This document shows positions 1-7,299 of a stretch of DNA of 13,962 nt, piece by piece. The notes beneath the pieces are model-generated. The model saw only the letters and a program-made list of their open reading frames with translations, was not told the origin of the DNA and made no database searches. The translations under genes and the position numbers were made by a program. This stretch comes from Opitutaceae bacterium UBA3033 (GTDB lineage: Bacteria > Verrucomicrobiota > Verrucomicrobiia > Opitutales > Opitutaceae): NCBI GenBank assembly GCA_002367815.1, contig DFDG01000153.1:411-14372 (forward strand), given 5' to 3'. Every line of letters begins with the position of its first letter. Position 1 is the first letter of the stretch.

Positions 1-309
1 GCCACGCAGGCCGTCGTTGCCGCCGAGGGCGAGCACCAGAATGTCAATGCGTTGTCGCAACAGCCAATTAATGCGGCGCAATCCTCCCGCGGTGGTATCG
101 CCACTGATCCCGGCATTGACGATTTTATAGGGCAGATTCATGGCATTGATTTTTTCCTGAATCAGGGCGGGATAGGCCTCTGCGGCAGGATTGTTCAAAC
201 CATACCCGGCCGTGATACTGTCGCCCATGCATACGATGGTTTTGGTCTCGGCATGCAGACCGCTCAGCACAAAACAGCACGACATAAAAATGAAAAAACG
301 TGCATTCAT
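1..309 (-). CDS. tesA: SGNH/GDSL-family esterase, TesA-like (partial, 3' end outside window)
   Basis: The frame reads from an ATG at 309 leftward for 103 codons and runs off the window edge without a stop, so only the N-terminal part is visible. Residues 1-20 look like a Sec signal peptide (hydrophobic stretch ending LHA, then Glu), which suggests export to the periplasm. Three SGNH-hydrolase blocks are present in order: GDSIT at residues 29-33 with nucleophile Ser31, GISGDT at 67-72 with the oxyanion Gly70, and GGND at 96-99 with Asn98. The Asp/His block V lies outside the window. This is the multifunctional lysophospholipase/arylesterase/thioesterase I type, which hydrolyses acyl esters and thioesters. 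It is transcribed divergently from a ybbA-ybbP pair, the same neighbourhood as in Escherichia coli, which supports the tesA call. The family is secure; the substrate is not. Confidence 0.9.
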   Translation of the reverse strand, partial: MNARFFIFMSCCFVLSGLHAETKTIVCMGDSITAGYGLNNPAAEAYPALIQEKINAMNLPYKIVNAGISGDTTAGGLRRINWLLRQRIDILVLALGGNDGLRG

Positions 310-357
310 CCCGAAATATTGACCGCTTGAACTAGCTTTCCTGCGATTTCGGGTTTT

Positions 358-370
358 GGATGAATCATCC
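358..370. promoter_or_regulatory. perfect 13-base palindrome just upstream of the ybbA-like start
   Basis: GGATGA and TCATCC flank a single central A, ending five bases before the ATG at 376, within the 66-bp divergent gap between tesA and ybbA. It could be an operator, or a small structure affecting initiation of the rightward gene. The left arm is also the only purine-rich stretch upstream of that start. The symmetry is seen directly; any function is inference. Confidence 0.35.
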
Positions 371-375
371 TATAC

Positions 376-1053
376 ATGAGTGATAACATTATGCTAAAAG
401 TCGAGCGGCTCACCAAAACTTATCCTGCTACGGCTGGAGCGCTCACGGTGCTGCGCGATGTAAGCTTTTCTTTGAATGCCGGGGACAGTCTGGCCATCGT
501 GGGCCCAAGTGGAAGCGGCAAGACCACCTTGCTGGGCCTCTGTGCCGGACTCGACCTGCCCACCAGTGGGGATGTGCTGCTCGCCGGAGAATCATTACAA
601 GGCCGCGATGAGGATTCGAGGGCGCAGTTGCGCAATACCCATGTCGGTTTTGTTTTTCAGAACTTCCAATTAATCCCCACGCTCACGGGCTTGGAAAATG
701 TGCTTGTGCCTCTGGAGTTAAGGGGTGAGAGCGGTCGAGAAGCGGAAGCGCAGGCACTGCTCGAACGAGTTGGGTTGGGTGAACGTGGTGATCACTATCC
801 GGTCCAACTATCCGGAGGAGAACAACAACGGATCGCGCTCGCCCGGGCCTTTATTAATAACCCCAAAATACTTTTTTGCGATGAACCGACCGGCAATCTG
901 GATGGCGAAACAGCCGCGAACATGATCGAGCTCGTTTTTGGTCTCAACCGTGAACGTGGCACCACCTTGGTGCTGGTGACGCATGACCGCGATCTGGCCC
1001 AACGCTGCCAGCGCATCATCCGTCTGAAAAACGGCTCCGTGGTGACCGACTGA
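376..1053 (+). CDS. ybbA: ABC transporter ATP-binding protein, YbbA/LolD-like
   Basis: A 225-residue ATPase of the MacB/LolD/YbbA (MacB-type) branch. All nucleotide-binding motifs are intact: Walker A GPSGSGKT at 43-50, Q-loop Gln95, signature LSGGE at 145-149, Walker B ILFCDE at 165-170 with catalytic Glu170, and H-loop His203. It should power the ten-TM permease encoded 16 bp downstream, at the cytoplasmic face of the inner membrane. In this family, ATP hydrolysis drives movement of periplasmic domains rather than classical transport through the membrane. A LolD (lipoprotein release) role is the alternative, but the divergent tesA gene and the long single permease favour YbbA. An internal ATG at codon 6 is a possible alternative start. 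Confidence 0.92.
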   Translation: MSDNIMLKVERLTKTYPATAGALTVLRDVSFSLNAGDSLAIVGPSGSGKTTLLGLCAGLDLPTSGDVLLAGESLQGRDEDSRAQLRNTHVGFVFQNFQLIPTLTGLENVLVPLELRGESGREAEAQALLERVGLGERGDHYPVQLSGGEQQRIALARAFINNPKILFCDEPTGNLDGETAANMIELVFGLNRERGTTLVLVTHDRDLAQRCQRIIRLKNGSVVTD

Positions 1054-1069
1054 TGAGAACCTGTTCATC

Positions 1070-3598
1070 ATGAATTTCACCTGCAAAATGGCCTGGCGTG
1101 ATTCCCGGGCCTCGCGGCGTCGGTTGACGTTGTATTCTTTGTGCATTGTTCTGGGTGTGGCGGCGTTGGTGGCCATCGGATCATTCAGCGTGAATCTGAA
1201 GGAGTCGGTGCAGGATCAGGCCAAGGAACTTCTCGGGGCCGATCTAGTGGTGACATCGCGACAGCCATTTACGACTGGGGTGCAGGCCTATCTGGAAGGT
1301 CTCGGTGGGGAAACGGCACAAGAAATTGGATTTTCTTCGATGATGGTTTTCCCGACAGCCAATAACGCTACACGGCTGGTGCAGGTGCGAGCGGTTGAGG
1401 GGCAGTTTCCATTTTACGGGGAATTTTTAACGAAACCGCTAGCGGTCGGGTCTCAGCTAGCTGATGGCGGTGCGTCGGTGATTTTGGAAGAAACCCTGCT
1501 TAGCCAGTTCAACGTAAAACCGGGCGACAAAGTGAAGTTGGGGCGCAGCACACTGACGGTTTTGGGCGCGGTGCAAAAAATGCCGGGCGAATCCATGGCG
1601 GTTACGCAGTTGGCGCCGCGAGCCTATATCGCGCTCTCCAGATTATCTGAAACTGGACTCGCCAACAAAGGCAGTTTGCTGCGCTACAAAACGGCGTTGA
1701 AATTGCCGGCGGCCAGTGACCCGGAGGTAATAGTTTTGGCGATGAAAGATGAGTTTGCCAACCAACGTCTAAGCTTTGACACCGTCGAGGAACGCAAACG
1801 CCGCCTTGGTCAGGTCATCGATAATGTGCAGGGGTTTCTCAGTCTGGTCGGCTTTGTGGCGCTCTTTCTTGGAGCCATTGGGGTGGCAAGTGCGATTCAT
1901 GTTTATGTGAAACAAAAACTCACAACGGTCGCGATCATGCGTTGTCTGGGTGCATCGGCCCGACAGGGATTTTCCGTTTATTTGCTACAGGGGGCGGTGT
2001 TGGGCGTGCTCGGAGCAACACTGGGTGGGTTGCTGGGGCTCTTTATCCAATTACTGCTACCAAATGCCGTGGGGGGGATGTTGCCGGTGCCCATTGAGTT
2101 TACGATTTCTTGGGCAGCGGTATTTCGAGGCATGGGGGCTGGTTGGGTGATCTGCCTGCTTTTTACCCTGTTACCATTATTGGCGATTCGACGGGTATCG
2201 CCCTTGATGGCTCTGCGATCCATGGCCTTTGAAAAATCGGTCGGTTTCGATTGGTGGCGCGCGGGACTTTGGGCGTTGATCGTGGCGGCAGTGGTTGGGT
2301 ATGCGATTTGGCAAACCCAGAGTGTGCGAGTCGGACTGGGCTTTGCCGGGATGCTTGCGTTCTCGTTTGCGGTGCTGGCGATGCTGGCGCGATTTGTGGC
2401 TTGGGCGGCGCGACGCTGGGCCCCGAAGCGGCTACCTTATGTGGTGCGCCAAGGCATCGCGAATTTGCATCGGCCCAATAACCGTACGGTGTTGCTGTTA
2501 CTCGCACTTGGGTTGGGCACTTTTTTGATTCTTACGCTTCATTTAACAAGGGGCACTTTGCTGGCACAGGTCGAAGGGACGGGAGCGAGTGGAAGAGGCA
2601 ATCTGATGTTTTTTGATATTCAGGATGATCAGATCGGACCGCTGGAAACGCTCATGATCGCTGAAGGTATGCCGATTCTGCAGCAGGCACCGATTGTCAC
2701 CATGAAGATTCGCACCATCAAAGGCGTCGGGGTGGAAGAGTTGTTGGAGAACGACGAGGTCAATATACCCGGCTGGGCTTTGCGGCGGGAATATCGCTCC
2801 ACTTATCGCGAAGCATTGGCCGGTTCGGAAAAACTCAGTCTAGGTGGATTTACCGGACGAGTGGATCCCGATACATTGGTGGTGCCAATTTCACTCGAGG
2901 AAAAATTAGCTGCAGACCTGCAAGTCGGGGTGGGGGACGAGATCGAATTCGATGTTCAAGGCGTGGCTATTCTCACCAAAGTAACGAGTTTACGCACGGT
3001 GGAATGGCGGCGGTTGGAACCCAATTTCTTTGTGGTTTTTCCCGCGGGGGTCTTGGAAGCGGCGCCTAAGTTTTATGTGGTTGCGGTGCGGGCAGCGGAT
3101 CCCGCGGCATCGGCCCATCTACAGCAGGTTGTCGTGCGTGATTTTCCGAATGTATCCGCGATTGACCTTACTCTTTTGTTGGAAACGTTTGACGGTATAT
3201 TTTCCAAGGTCGCGTTCGTGATTCAATTCATGGCGTTGTTTACCGTAGTGACCGGTTTGATCGTATTGGCCGGTGCAGTCGCGACCGGTCGTTATCAACG
3301 CATACGCGAGGTGGTTCTGCTGCGCACCCTCGGCGCGACCCGGCGTCAACTCATGCAAATGCAGCTGGTCGAATACACGATACTCGGCCTGCTGGGTGCG
3401 TTGGTCGGCGGATTGCTCGCGGTGGTAGGTAATGCGTTGCTGGCCCATTATGTTTTCAAAGTCGCAGCGGTTGTTTCGGTGGGTGGATTGTTGATCGCGA
3501 TGTTGGTGGTGACGGCAATCACCTTGCTCACGGGCTTGCTTTCTAGTCGGGGAGTAACCGACCATCCCCCGCTGCAAATTTTACGGCAAGAAACATGA
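1070..3598 (+). CDS. ybbP: ABC transporter permease, YbbP-like (two FtsX/MacB-type domains)
   Basis: An 842-residue inner-membrane protein with about ten hydrophobic segments: near residues 21-40, then 254-279, 302-330, 348-374, 398-415, 422-445, 472-493, 712-738, 768-796 and 802-824. Large extracytoplasmic regions lie at about 41-250 and 495-710. This is two FtsX-type halves plus a central TM pair, the YbbP arrangement, rather than the single four-TM unit of LolC or MacB. Typical coupling-region motifs follow the first TM of each FtsX domain (AIMRCLGAS near 288-296; VVLLRTLGATRR near 748-759). It pairs with the ATPase just upstream. The substrate is unknown; links to envelope lipid handling or export of hydrophobic compounds are inferred from the family and the tesA neighbour. 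Confidence 0.9.
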   Translation: MNFTCKMAWRDSRASRRRLTLYSLCIVLGVAALVAIGSFSVNLKESVQDQAKELLGADLVVTSRQPFTTGVQAYLEGLGGETAQEIGFSSMMVFPTANNATRLVQVRAVEGQFPFYGEFLTKPLAVGSQLADGGASVILEETLLSQFNVKPGDKVKLGRSTLTVLGAVQKMPGESMAVTQLAPRAYIALSRLSETGLANKGSLLRYKTALKLPAASDPEVIVLAMKDEFANQRLSFDTVEERKRRLGQVIDNVQGFLSLVGFVALFLGAIGVASAIHVYVKQKLTTVAIMRCLGASARQGFSVYLLQGAVLGVLGATLGGLLGLFIQLLLPNAVGGMLPVPIEFTISWAAVFRGMGAGWVICLLFTLLPLLAIRRVSPLMALRSMAFEKSVGFDWWRAGLWALIVAAVVGYAIWQTQSVRVGLGFAGMLAFSFAVLAMLARFVAWAARRWAPKRLPYVVRQGIANLHRPNNRTVLLLLALGLGTFLILTLHLTRGTLLAQVEGTGASGRGNLMFFDIQDDQIGPLETLMIAEGMPILQQAPIVTMKIRTIKGVGVEELLENDEVNIPGWALRREYRSTYREALAGSEKLSLGGFTGRVDPDTLVVPISLEEKLAADLQVGVGDEIEFDVQGVAILTKVTSLRTVEWRRLEPNFFVVFPAGVLEAAPKFYVVAVRAADPAASAHLQQVVVRDFPNVSAIDLTLLLETFDGIFSKVAFVIQFMALFTVVTGLIVLAGAVATGRYQRIREVVLLRTLGATRRQLMQMQLVEYTILGLLGALVGGLLAVVGNALLAHYVFKVAAVVSVGGLLIAMLVVTAITLLTGLLSSRGVTDHPPLQILRQET

Positions 3599-4074
3599 AA
3601 CCAAACGTAGTCATATTTACCTACACGTTACGTGATCCGGCGGGGCGAGTGCTCGACACTTCAGCGGGTGGAGAGCCAATCACTTACCTCGAAGGGGCCG
3701 GCCAAATTATCGATGGTTTGGATGAACAACTGCGCGGAATTGCGGCTGGCACCAAAACGATCATTCAAGTGCCTTCGGCCAAAGCCTATGGCGAACGCGA
3801 TGAATCGCAGGTGCAGACCATCAAGCGCGCCCTGATCCCGATTGAAGGCACCCTGAATGTGGGCGATCGATTTCAGACCGACACGGACAAACATGCACCG
3901 GTAGTCTCAGTCGTGGCGCTGGACGCGGATAATGTTACCCTTGATGCCAATCACGCCTTGGCGGGAGTGGATTTGACTTTTGAAGTCGAGGTTTTGGCGG
4001 TGCGAGTCGCGACGTCGGCAGAGCTGCAACATGGGCATGCGCATGGCGCCGATGGCGGTGAGCATTGCCAATAG
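3595..4074 (+). CDS. slyD: FKBP-type peptidyl-prolyl cis-trans isomerase, SlyD-like
   Basis: A 159-residue protein whose ATG overlaps the stop of the upstream permease by four bases (ATGA), indicating translational coupling. The FKBP domain starts with FTYTLRDPAGRVLDTS and has the YLEGAGQIIDGLDEQL segment near 32-47 and AYGERD near 64-69. The insert-in-flap chaperone region follows at roughly 70-120, including GDRFQ and the DANHALAGVDLTFEVEV stretch (117-133) typical of SlyD. A short His-containing tail (HGHAHG, later EHC) resembles a reduced SlyD metal-binding tail. It catalyses proline isomerisation and assists folding, and in SlyD it can deliver nickel. No signal peptide is seen, so it is cytoplasmic. 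Linkage to an ABC operon may be only positional. Confidence 0.9.
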   Translation: MKPNVVIFTYTLRDPAGRVLDTSAGGEPITYLEGAGQIIDGLDEQLRGIAAGTKTIIQVPSAKAYGERDESQVQTIKRALIPIEGTLNVGDRFQTDTDKHAPVVSVVALDADNVTLDANHALAGVDLTFEVEVLAVRVATSAELQHGHAHGADGGEHCQ

Positions 4075-4102
4075 GTTTTCTGCCGCTTAATTTTGTTAAC
4101 GC

Positions 4103-4840
4103 ATGAAAATTCTAGGCATTGATATCGGTGGATCAGGCGTCAAAGGCGCCCTCGTGGACACCAGGACTGGCAAGCTTCTGCAGGAACGATTCCGGGTTGA
4201 TACGCCTGATCTTCTGACCCCGGCAGCGATGACCAAGACCATCAAGTCGATTGCCGCACATTTCAAATGGCACGGGCCGATTGGGGTGGGATTTCCCGGC
4301 GTGATCCACGGTTCACGCATCCTGACTTCAGCGAATCTCCATAAAAGTTTCTGCAACTTCAATGCGGTGAAAATTTTCAGCAAGGCTACCGGTTGTCGCG
4401 TGGCATTGATCAACGATGCCGATGCGGCAGGGCTGGCTGAGATTAGATTTGGGGCGGGTCGCAAAACGAGAGGCACAATTTTGCTGCTCACTTTAGGCAC
4501 GGGGATTGGTTCGGCGCTTTTTCATGACGGGAGACTTTTCCCCAACAGCGAGCTGGGGCATTTCCCGATTCGCGGAAAATCCGCCGAATATTTTATTTCA
4601 TCCAACGCCAGGAAGCGACGCGAGCTGTCCTGGGGAATCTGGGGTGCGGAGCTGGGTAAATATATTAGCTCCTTGGAGGACATTCTTTGGCCGGAACTCA
4701 TCATCATCGGCGGGGGAGTGAGTTCCAAGCACGAGAAGTATTTCAAATACATCAAACCCCGGGCGATGCTAGTGCCGGCGGAGTTTTTCAATCAGGCCGG
4801 AATTGTTGGCGCGGCACTCTGGGCAGCCGAACAGAAATGA
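4103..4840 (+). CDS. ppgK: ROK-family sugar kinase, polyphosphate glucokinase-like
   Basis: A 245-residue ROK/hexokinase-fold kinase. Residues 7-15 (DIGGSGVKG) form the N-terminal phosphate-binding motif. Asn104-Asp105 supply the catalytic Asp, TLGTGIGS at 130-137 is the second phosphate loop, and ELGH at 150-153 holds sugar-binding Glu150 and His153. A GGG motif near 203-205 belongs to the adenosine region. The Cys-rich zinc motif of repressor/kinase ROK proteins is absent, as expected for the polyphosphate/ATP glucokinase group, and the short length fits that group. It would phosphorylate glucose to glucose 6-phosphate using polyphosphate and/or ATP in the cytoplasm. The phosphoryl donor cannot be settled from the sequence alone. 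The gene starts 28 bp after the slyD-like gene, so co-transcription is possible. Confidence 0.85.
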   Translation: MKILGIDIGGSGVKGALVDTRTGKLLQERFRVDTPDLLTPAAMTKTIKSIAAHFKWHGPIGVGFPGVIHGSRILTSANLHKSFCNFNAVKIFSKATGCRVALINDADAAGLAEIRFGAGRKTRGTILLLTLGTGIGSALFHDGRLFPNSELGHFPIRGKSAEYFISSNARKRRELSWGIWGAELGKYISSLEDILWPELIIIGGGVSSKHEKYFKYIKPRAMLVPAEFFNQAGIVGAALWAAEQK

Positions 4841-4891
4841 TGCGGTTGGCCAACCCAGTTTTTGCCGTCGGTATTTGCTCGTGATGCGAAG

Positions 4892-5887
4892 ATGAAGCGC
4901 ACGGGGATATTGATTGTGGGACAGGGTTTGGCCGGGACTGTCTTGGGGTGGACGCTGTCACGAGCAGGAATTGATTGGCGGATGATTGATGCTGGGCATG
5001 CCACGGCAGCGTCACGAGTTGCGGCGGGTATAATCAATCCAGTGACCGGCCAGCGTTGGGTTAAGACATGGCGGATCGAGGAGGTCTGGCCGGAGACGCG
5101 CAACCTTTACCTAGACATGGAACGCACTCTTGGCGTGCCGTTGTGGCGCGAGATGAAAATTCGCCGATATTGGCGAACGGATAAAGAACAACGCGTGCTT
5201 TTGGCCAAAAGCACGCGCGGCGAGCTCGCGCCGTATGTGACAATGATCGATGCCCAAAGTTGTGTGTTGGCACCTGCTGCTCAGGTGGATGTTCCGGGGA
5301 TGTTGACAGCGGCGCGACAACGTTGGTTGGCGGAAGGACGATTGATTGAAGCTCGGGCAGATTGGGGAGTGAACAGACCGCAATATGCACTGGTGATCGA
5401 TTGCACTGGTGCGGCCGTGCGCACGGGGCCGTTTGCTGCTTGGTCATTCGCAATTTCCAAAGGTGAAGTATTGCGCGTTAAAACGCGCGAGTTGGATTCA
5501 GGCATGATTATGCATCGGGGCCACTGGGTTTTGCCGGTAGATAATGGTGACGCCTGGATTGGGGCGACGCACGAACCGGGCGTTGATAATCTGCAACCGA
5601 CGAACGCAGCCCGCGAATCATTGTTGGCCAGTGCCCACCGATTAACGGGTGAAGTTTTTGCACCAACGGCACATCTGGTGGGCCTACGGTTGGCCGCCAG
5701 CGATAAACGCCCTGTGGTGGGGCGCCATCCTGGTGATCCAGCGCTCGGTATCATGAGTGGGCTCGGCAGCAAAGGCGTGCTTTATGCTCCGTGGCTGGCT
5801 CGACAGTGGCGGGAGCATTTATTGCACGGTAAAGCTTTTGATCCGGCGGTGAGTATCACGCGTGGTGATGGTGGAGGTGAAGTGTAG
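4892..5887 (+). CDS. FAD-dependent oxidoreductase, DAO family
   Basis: A 332-residue flavoprotein of the D-amino-acid-oxidase/glycine-oxidase fold. The Rossmann dinucleotide motif GQGLAG is at 10-15, after a hydrophobic beta strand, and an acidic residue (Asp33) ends the second strand. A conserved-looking SRVAAGIINPVTGQRW segment (41-56) should lie near the flavin. Near the C-terminus, RPVVGRHP and then GLGSKGVLYAPWLA look like the FAD-closing region of this family, which also forms the C-terminal domain of MnmC. The protein stands alone with no methyltransferase domain, so MnmC identity is not claimed; the substrate is unknown. I chose the ATG at 4892 over a TTG at 4862, since the ATG leaves the Rossmann strand at the expected distance from the N-terminus. 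Confidence 0.82.
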   Translation: MKRTGILIVGQGLAGTVLGWTLSRAGIDWRMIDAGHATAASRVAAGIINPVTGQRWVKTWRIEEVWPETRNLYLDMERTLGVPLWREMKIRRYWRTDKEQRVLLAKSTRGELAPYVTMIDAQSCVLAPAAQVDVPGMLTAARQRWLAEGRLIEARADWGVNRPQYALVIDCTGAAVRTGPFAAWSFAISKGEVLRVKTRELDSGMIMHRGHWVLPVDNGDAWIGATHEPGVDNLQPTNAARESLLASAHRLTGEVFAPTAHLVGLRLAASDKRPVVGRHPGDPALGIMSGLGSKGVLYAPWLARQWREHLLHGKAFDPAVSITRGDGGGEV

Positions 5888-5917
5888 ATGACCAAATTGC
5901 AGTTAAAGCTTTGGCCG

Positions 5918-5936
5918 GAGTCGCTAATTTCGACTC
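5918..5936 (+). terminator. possible weak terminator after the FAD oxidoreductase gene
   Basis: A 6-bp perfect stem (GAGTCG / CGACTC) around a 7-base loop begins 31 bases after the stop at 5887 and is followed by a T-rich but interrupted stretch (about 5939-5958). This could end transcription of the upstream series. The U-tract is poor, so it may instead be an operator: the CGACTC half recurs at 5960. Confidence 0.3.
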
Positions 5937-6036
5937 ATGTGTTTCTTGTTTAACTTTTGCGACTCACGCGCATATCTTTTCAAGACAGACGAGACTGAGG
6001 TTGATTTAATACGTCTAGAGAAAATCCAGCACACCC

Positions 6037-6693
6037 ATGGCCACCTACACCACGAATGGGATTTTCTGTCTCGAAGGAGATTGGAACCATGATCTGCGGG
6101 ACAAGACTTCGGTTCAACCGGTGTTGGACATACTGTCGAAATCTGTAAAGCCGAGAGTGCGCACCATCCGGCGTGATATTGGGACTTTAACTGAATTCGA
6201 ATACTACGTCACCAAATGGGCGCAGAAGAAATATCGAGATTATCCCGTGCTCTATCTCGCGTTTCATGGACGGTCGGAGGAATTGTATCTGGGTGATGAC
6301 AATATTCTAATCACCCTTGATGATCTGGAGGAGTTGCTCTGCGGCAAATGTCACAACCGCGTCATTTACTTTGGTTCATGTGGCACGCTGGATACCCATG
6401 GAACCCGAATTAATCGCTTTATGAAACGGACCGGTGCACTGGCCGTTTGTGGTTACAAGGCCGATGTGGATTGGTTGGTTTCGACGGCTTTCGAGATCAT
6501 CTTGCTTGGAGCATTCCAGTGGAATGCCATGACTCGGGCTGGGATTCAGGCAGTGGGAAAAAGGGTGCGAAGCGATGCAGGTGGATTGTCCAGGGATCTC
6601 CAATTCAGAATATTCATTGCCCGGGCGGATCCTTCCTGGGCACGTAGTAGAAGCGCCAGGTGTGAACTGCCACGACGTAAATCAGGCAGATGA
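6037..6693 (+). CDS. caspase/CHAT-like protein, probable DUF6642 family
   Basis: A 218-residue soluble protein with no signal peptide or membrane segment. It opens with GIFCLEGDW (8-16). The core has a hydrophobic strand ending in FHG (76-78, His77), then a second hydrophobic strand VIYFGSCGT (109-117, Cys115). That His-Gly / Ser-Cys-Gly spacing after parallel strands is the hallmark of clan CD (caspase-like/CHAT) cysteine peptidases, with His77 and Cys115 as the candidate dyad. The whole pattern, including DVDWL (143-147) and a closing LQFRIFI (188-194), agrees with what I remember of DUF6642, an uncharacterised family; I could not verify this. The last 20 or so residues are basic and may be non-conserved. 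The gene stands alone with non-coding DNA on both sides and no evident partner. Peptidase activity is inference. Confidence 0.72.
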   Translation: MATYTTNGIFCLEGDWNHDLRDKTSVQPVLDILSKSVKPRVRTIRRDIGTLTEFEYYVTKWAQKKYRDYPVLYLAFHGRSEELYLGDDNILITLDDLEELLCGKCHNRVIYFGSCGTLDTHGTRINRFMKRTGALAVCGYKADVDWLVSTAFEIILLGAFQWNAMTRAGIQAVGKRVRSDAGGLSRDLQFRIFIARADPSWARSRSARCELPRRKSGR

Positions 6694-7099
6694 TTTGATT
6701 GAATTAAAATTGAGTCGGTTCGTGCGATATGCGGGTATGGTAAGCGGGAGAATTTTAAGAATGTAGGTACCTTGAAATTAGTTGACCGACGTACTGAGAA
6801 CCGAGCTTCATATTAAGCAGGTGAACCCGGCACTTTTTAGGGTTTGTCGCAGAATAATGACAGTTCGTCGCAAGACGGCACCAAACTCATGTTCTGCCGT
6901 GGTTATCACGATCGGATCGCAGTCTTGTTAAAGGAGAAACTCTGAGGAAGACGGAAGTGGATGATCTACCCCGGATAGAATACTTGGTGGCGTCGAAACC
7001 AAGGGTCTGGGCTAGGTTGCTTTTTAAGGGAAAGAATTGGGTCCGCCCATCCTCTATGGGGTCCGTTTATCAAAGTTTCGTGTAACTTTTGTATATTAT

Positions 7100-7299
7100 G
7101 CGTGTTGTTGGGGCATGCCCGTGTGCTGTTTGCTCCTCTTCCACTCCAACGTAGTGCTAATGCGATTCGTCGCAAAAAGCCCTGCTTTGGTCGCAGAGGT
7201 GTTTTCAAACGCATGGGTAGCTGTTCATTACAGCCTTGTTCGTAGTAATCAGTTGTTGTGTTGTGGAGGGGTCGTTGTGGGCCCCTCTACAGTTTTTTT
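7100..7299 (+). ncRNA. candidate small RNA or leader ending in an intrinsic terminator
   Basis: A TATATTAT sequence at 7092-7099 could serve as a -10 element, though no good -35 is visible. Downstream are four small stem-loops: CACT/AGTG (7142-7156), GCGA-TTCG-TCGC (7162-7173), CCTGC/GCAG plus GG (7181-7199) and GCTGT/ACAGC (7220-7234). A strong terminator follows. The terminator has no upstream protein gene on this strand within about 570 bases, so it must end either a small RNA of about 200 nt or a leader transcript of the efflux operon starting at 7376. I could not match it to 6S RNA, tmRNA, SRP RNA or RNase P RNA. Boundaries are guesses. Confidence 0.35.
7263..7299 (+). terminator. strong intrinsic terminator 77 bp upstream of the MacA-like gene
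   Basis: A 9-bp stem (7263-7271 with 7282-7290; eight Watson-Crick pairs and one G-U) encloses a 10-base loop and is followed after AG by seven T residues (7293-7299). This is a textbook rho-independent terminator on the plus strand. It lies between non-coding DNA and the efflux operon, so it either ends a small RNA or acts as an attenuator. Confidence 0.8.

Noticed and set aside
4862..4891. TTG start ten codons upstream of the FAD oxidoreductase ATG
   Set aside because: The ATG at 4892 places the Rossmann glycine motif at residues 10-15, the usual distance; the added residues have no family resemblance.
6841..6945. Stretch translating to a DGTKLMFCRGYHDRIAVLL-like peptide, faintly like an IS66 TnpB remnant
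   Set aside because: Only about 35 codons, no start, closed by stops, and the similarity is by eye and weak. Not enough to call a mobile-element fragment.
6966..7214. Reverse open frame of 82 codons in the same gap
   Set aside because: It overlaps the forward frame, has random-looking Arg/Pro-rich content and no recognisable motif.
7100..7299. 6S RNA identity for the candidate small RNA
   Set aside because: Size and terminator would fit, but the two ends do not pair and I see a row of small hairpins rather than one long rod with a central bulge.
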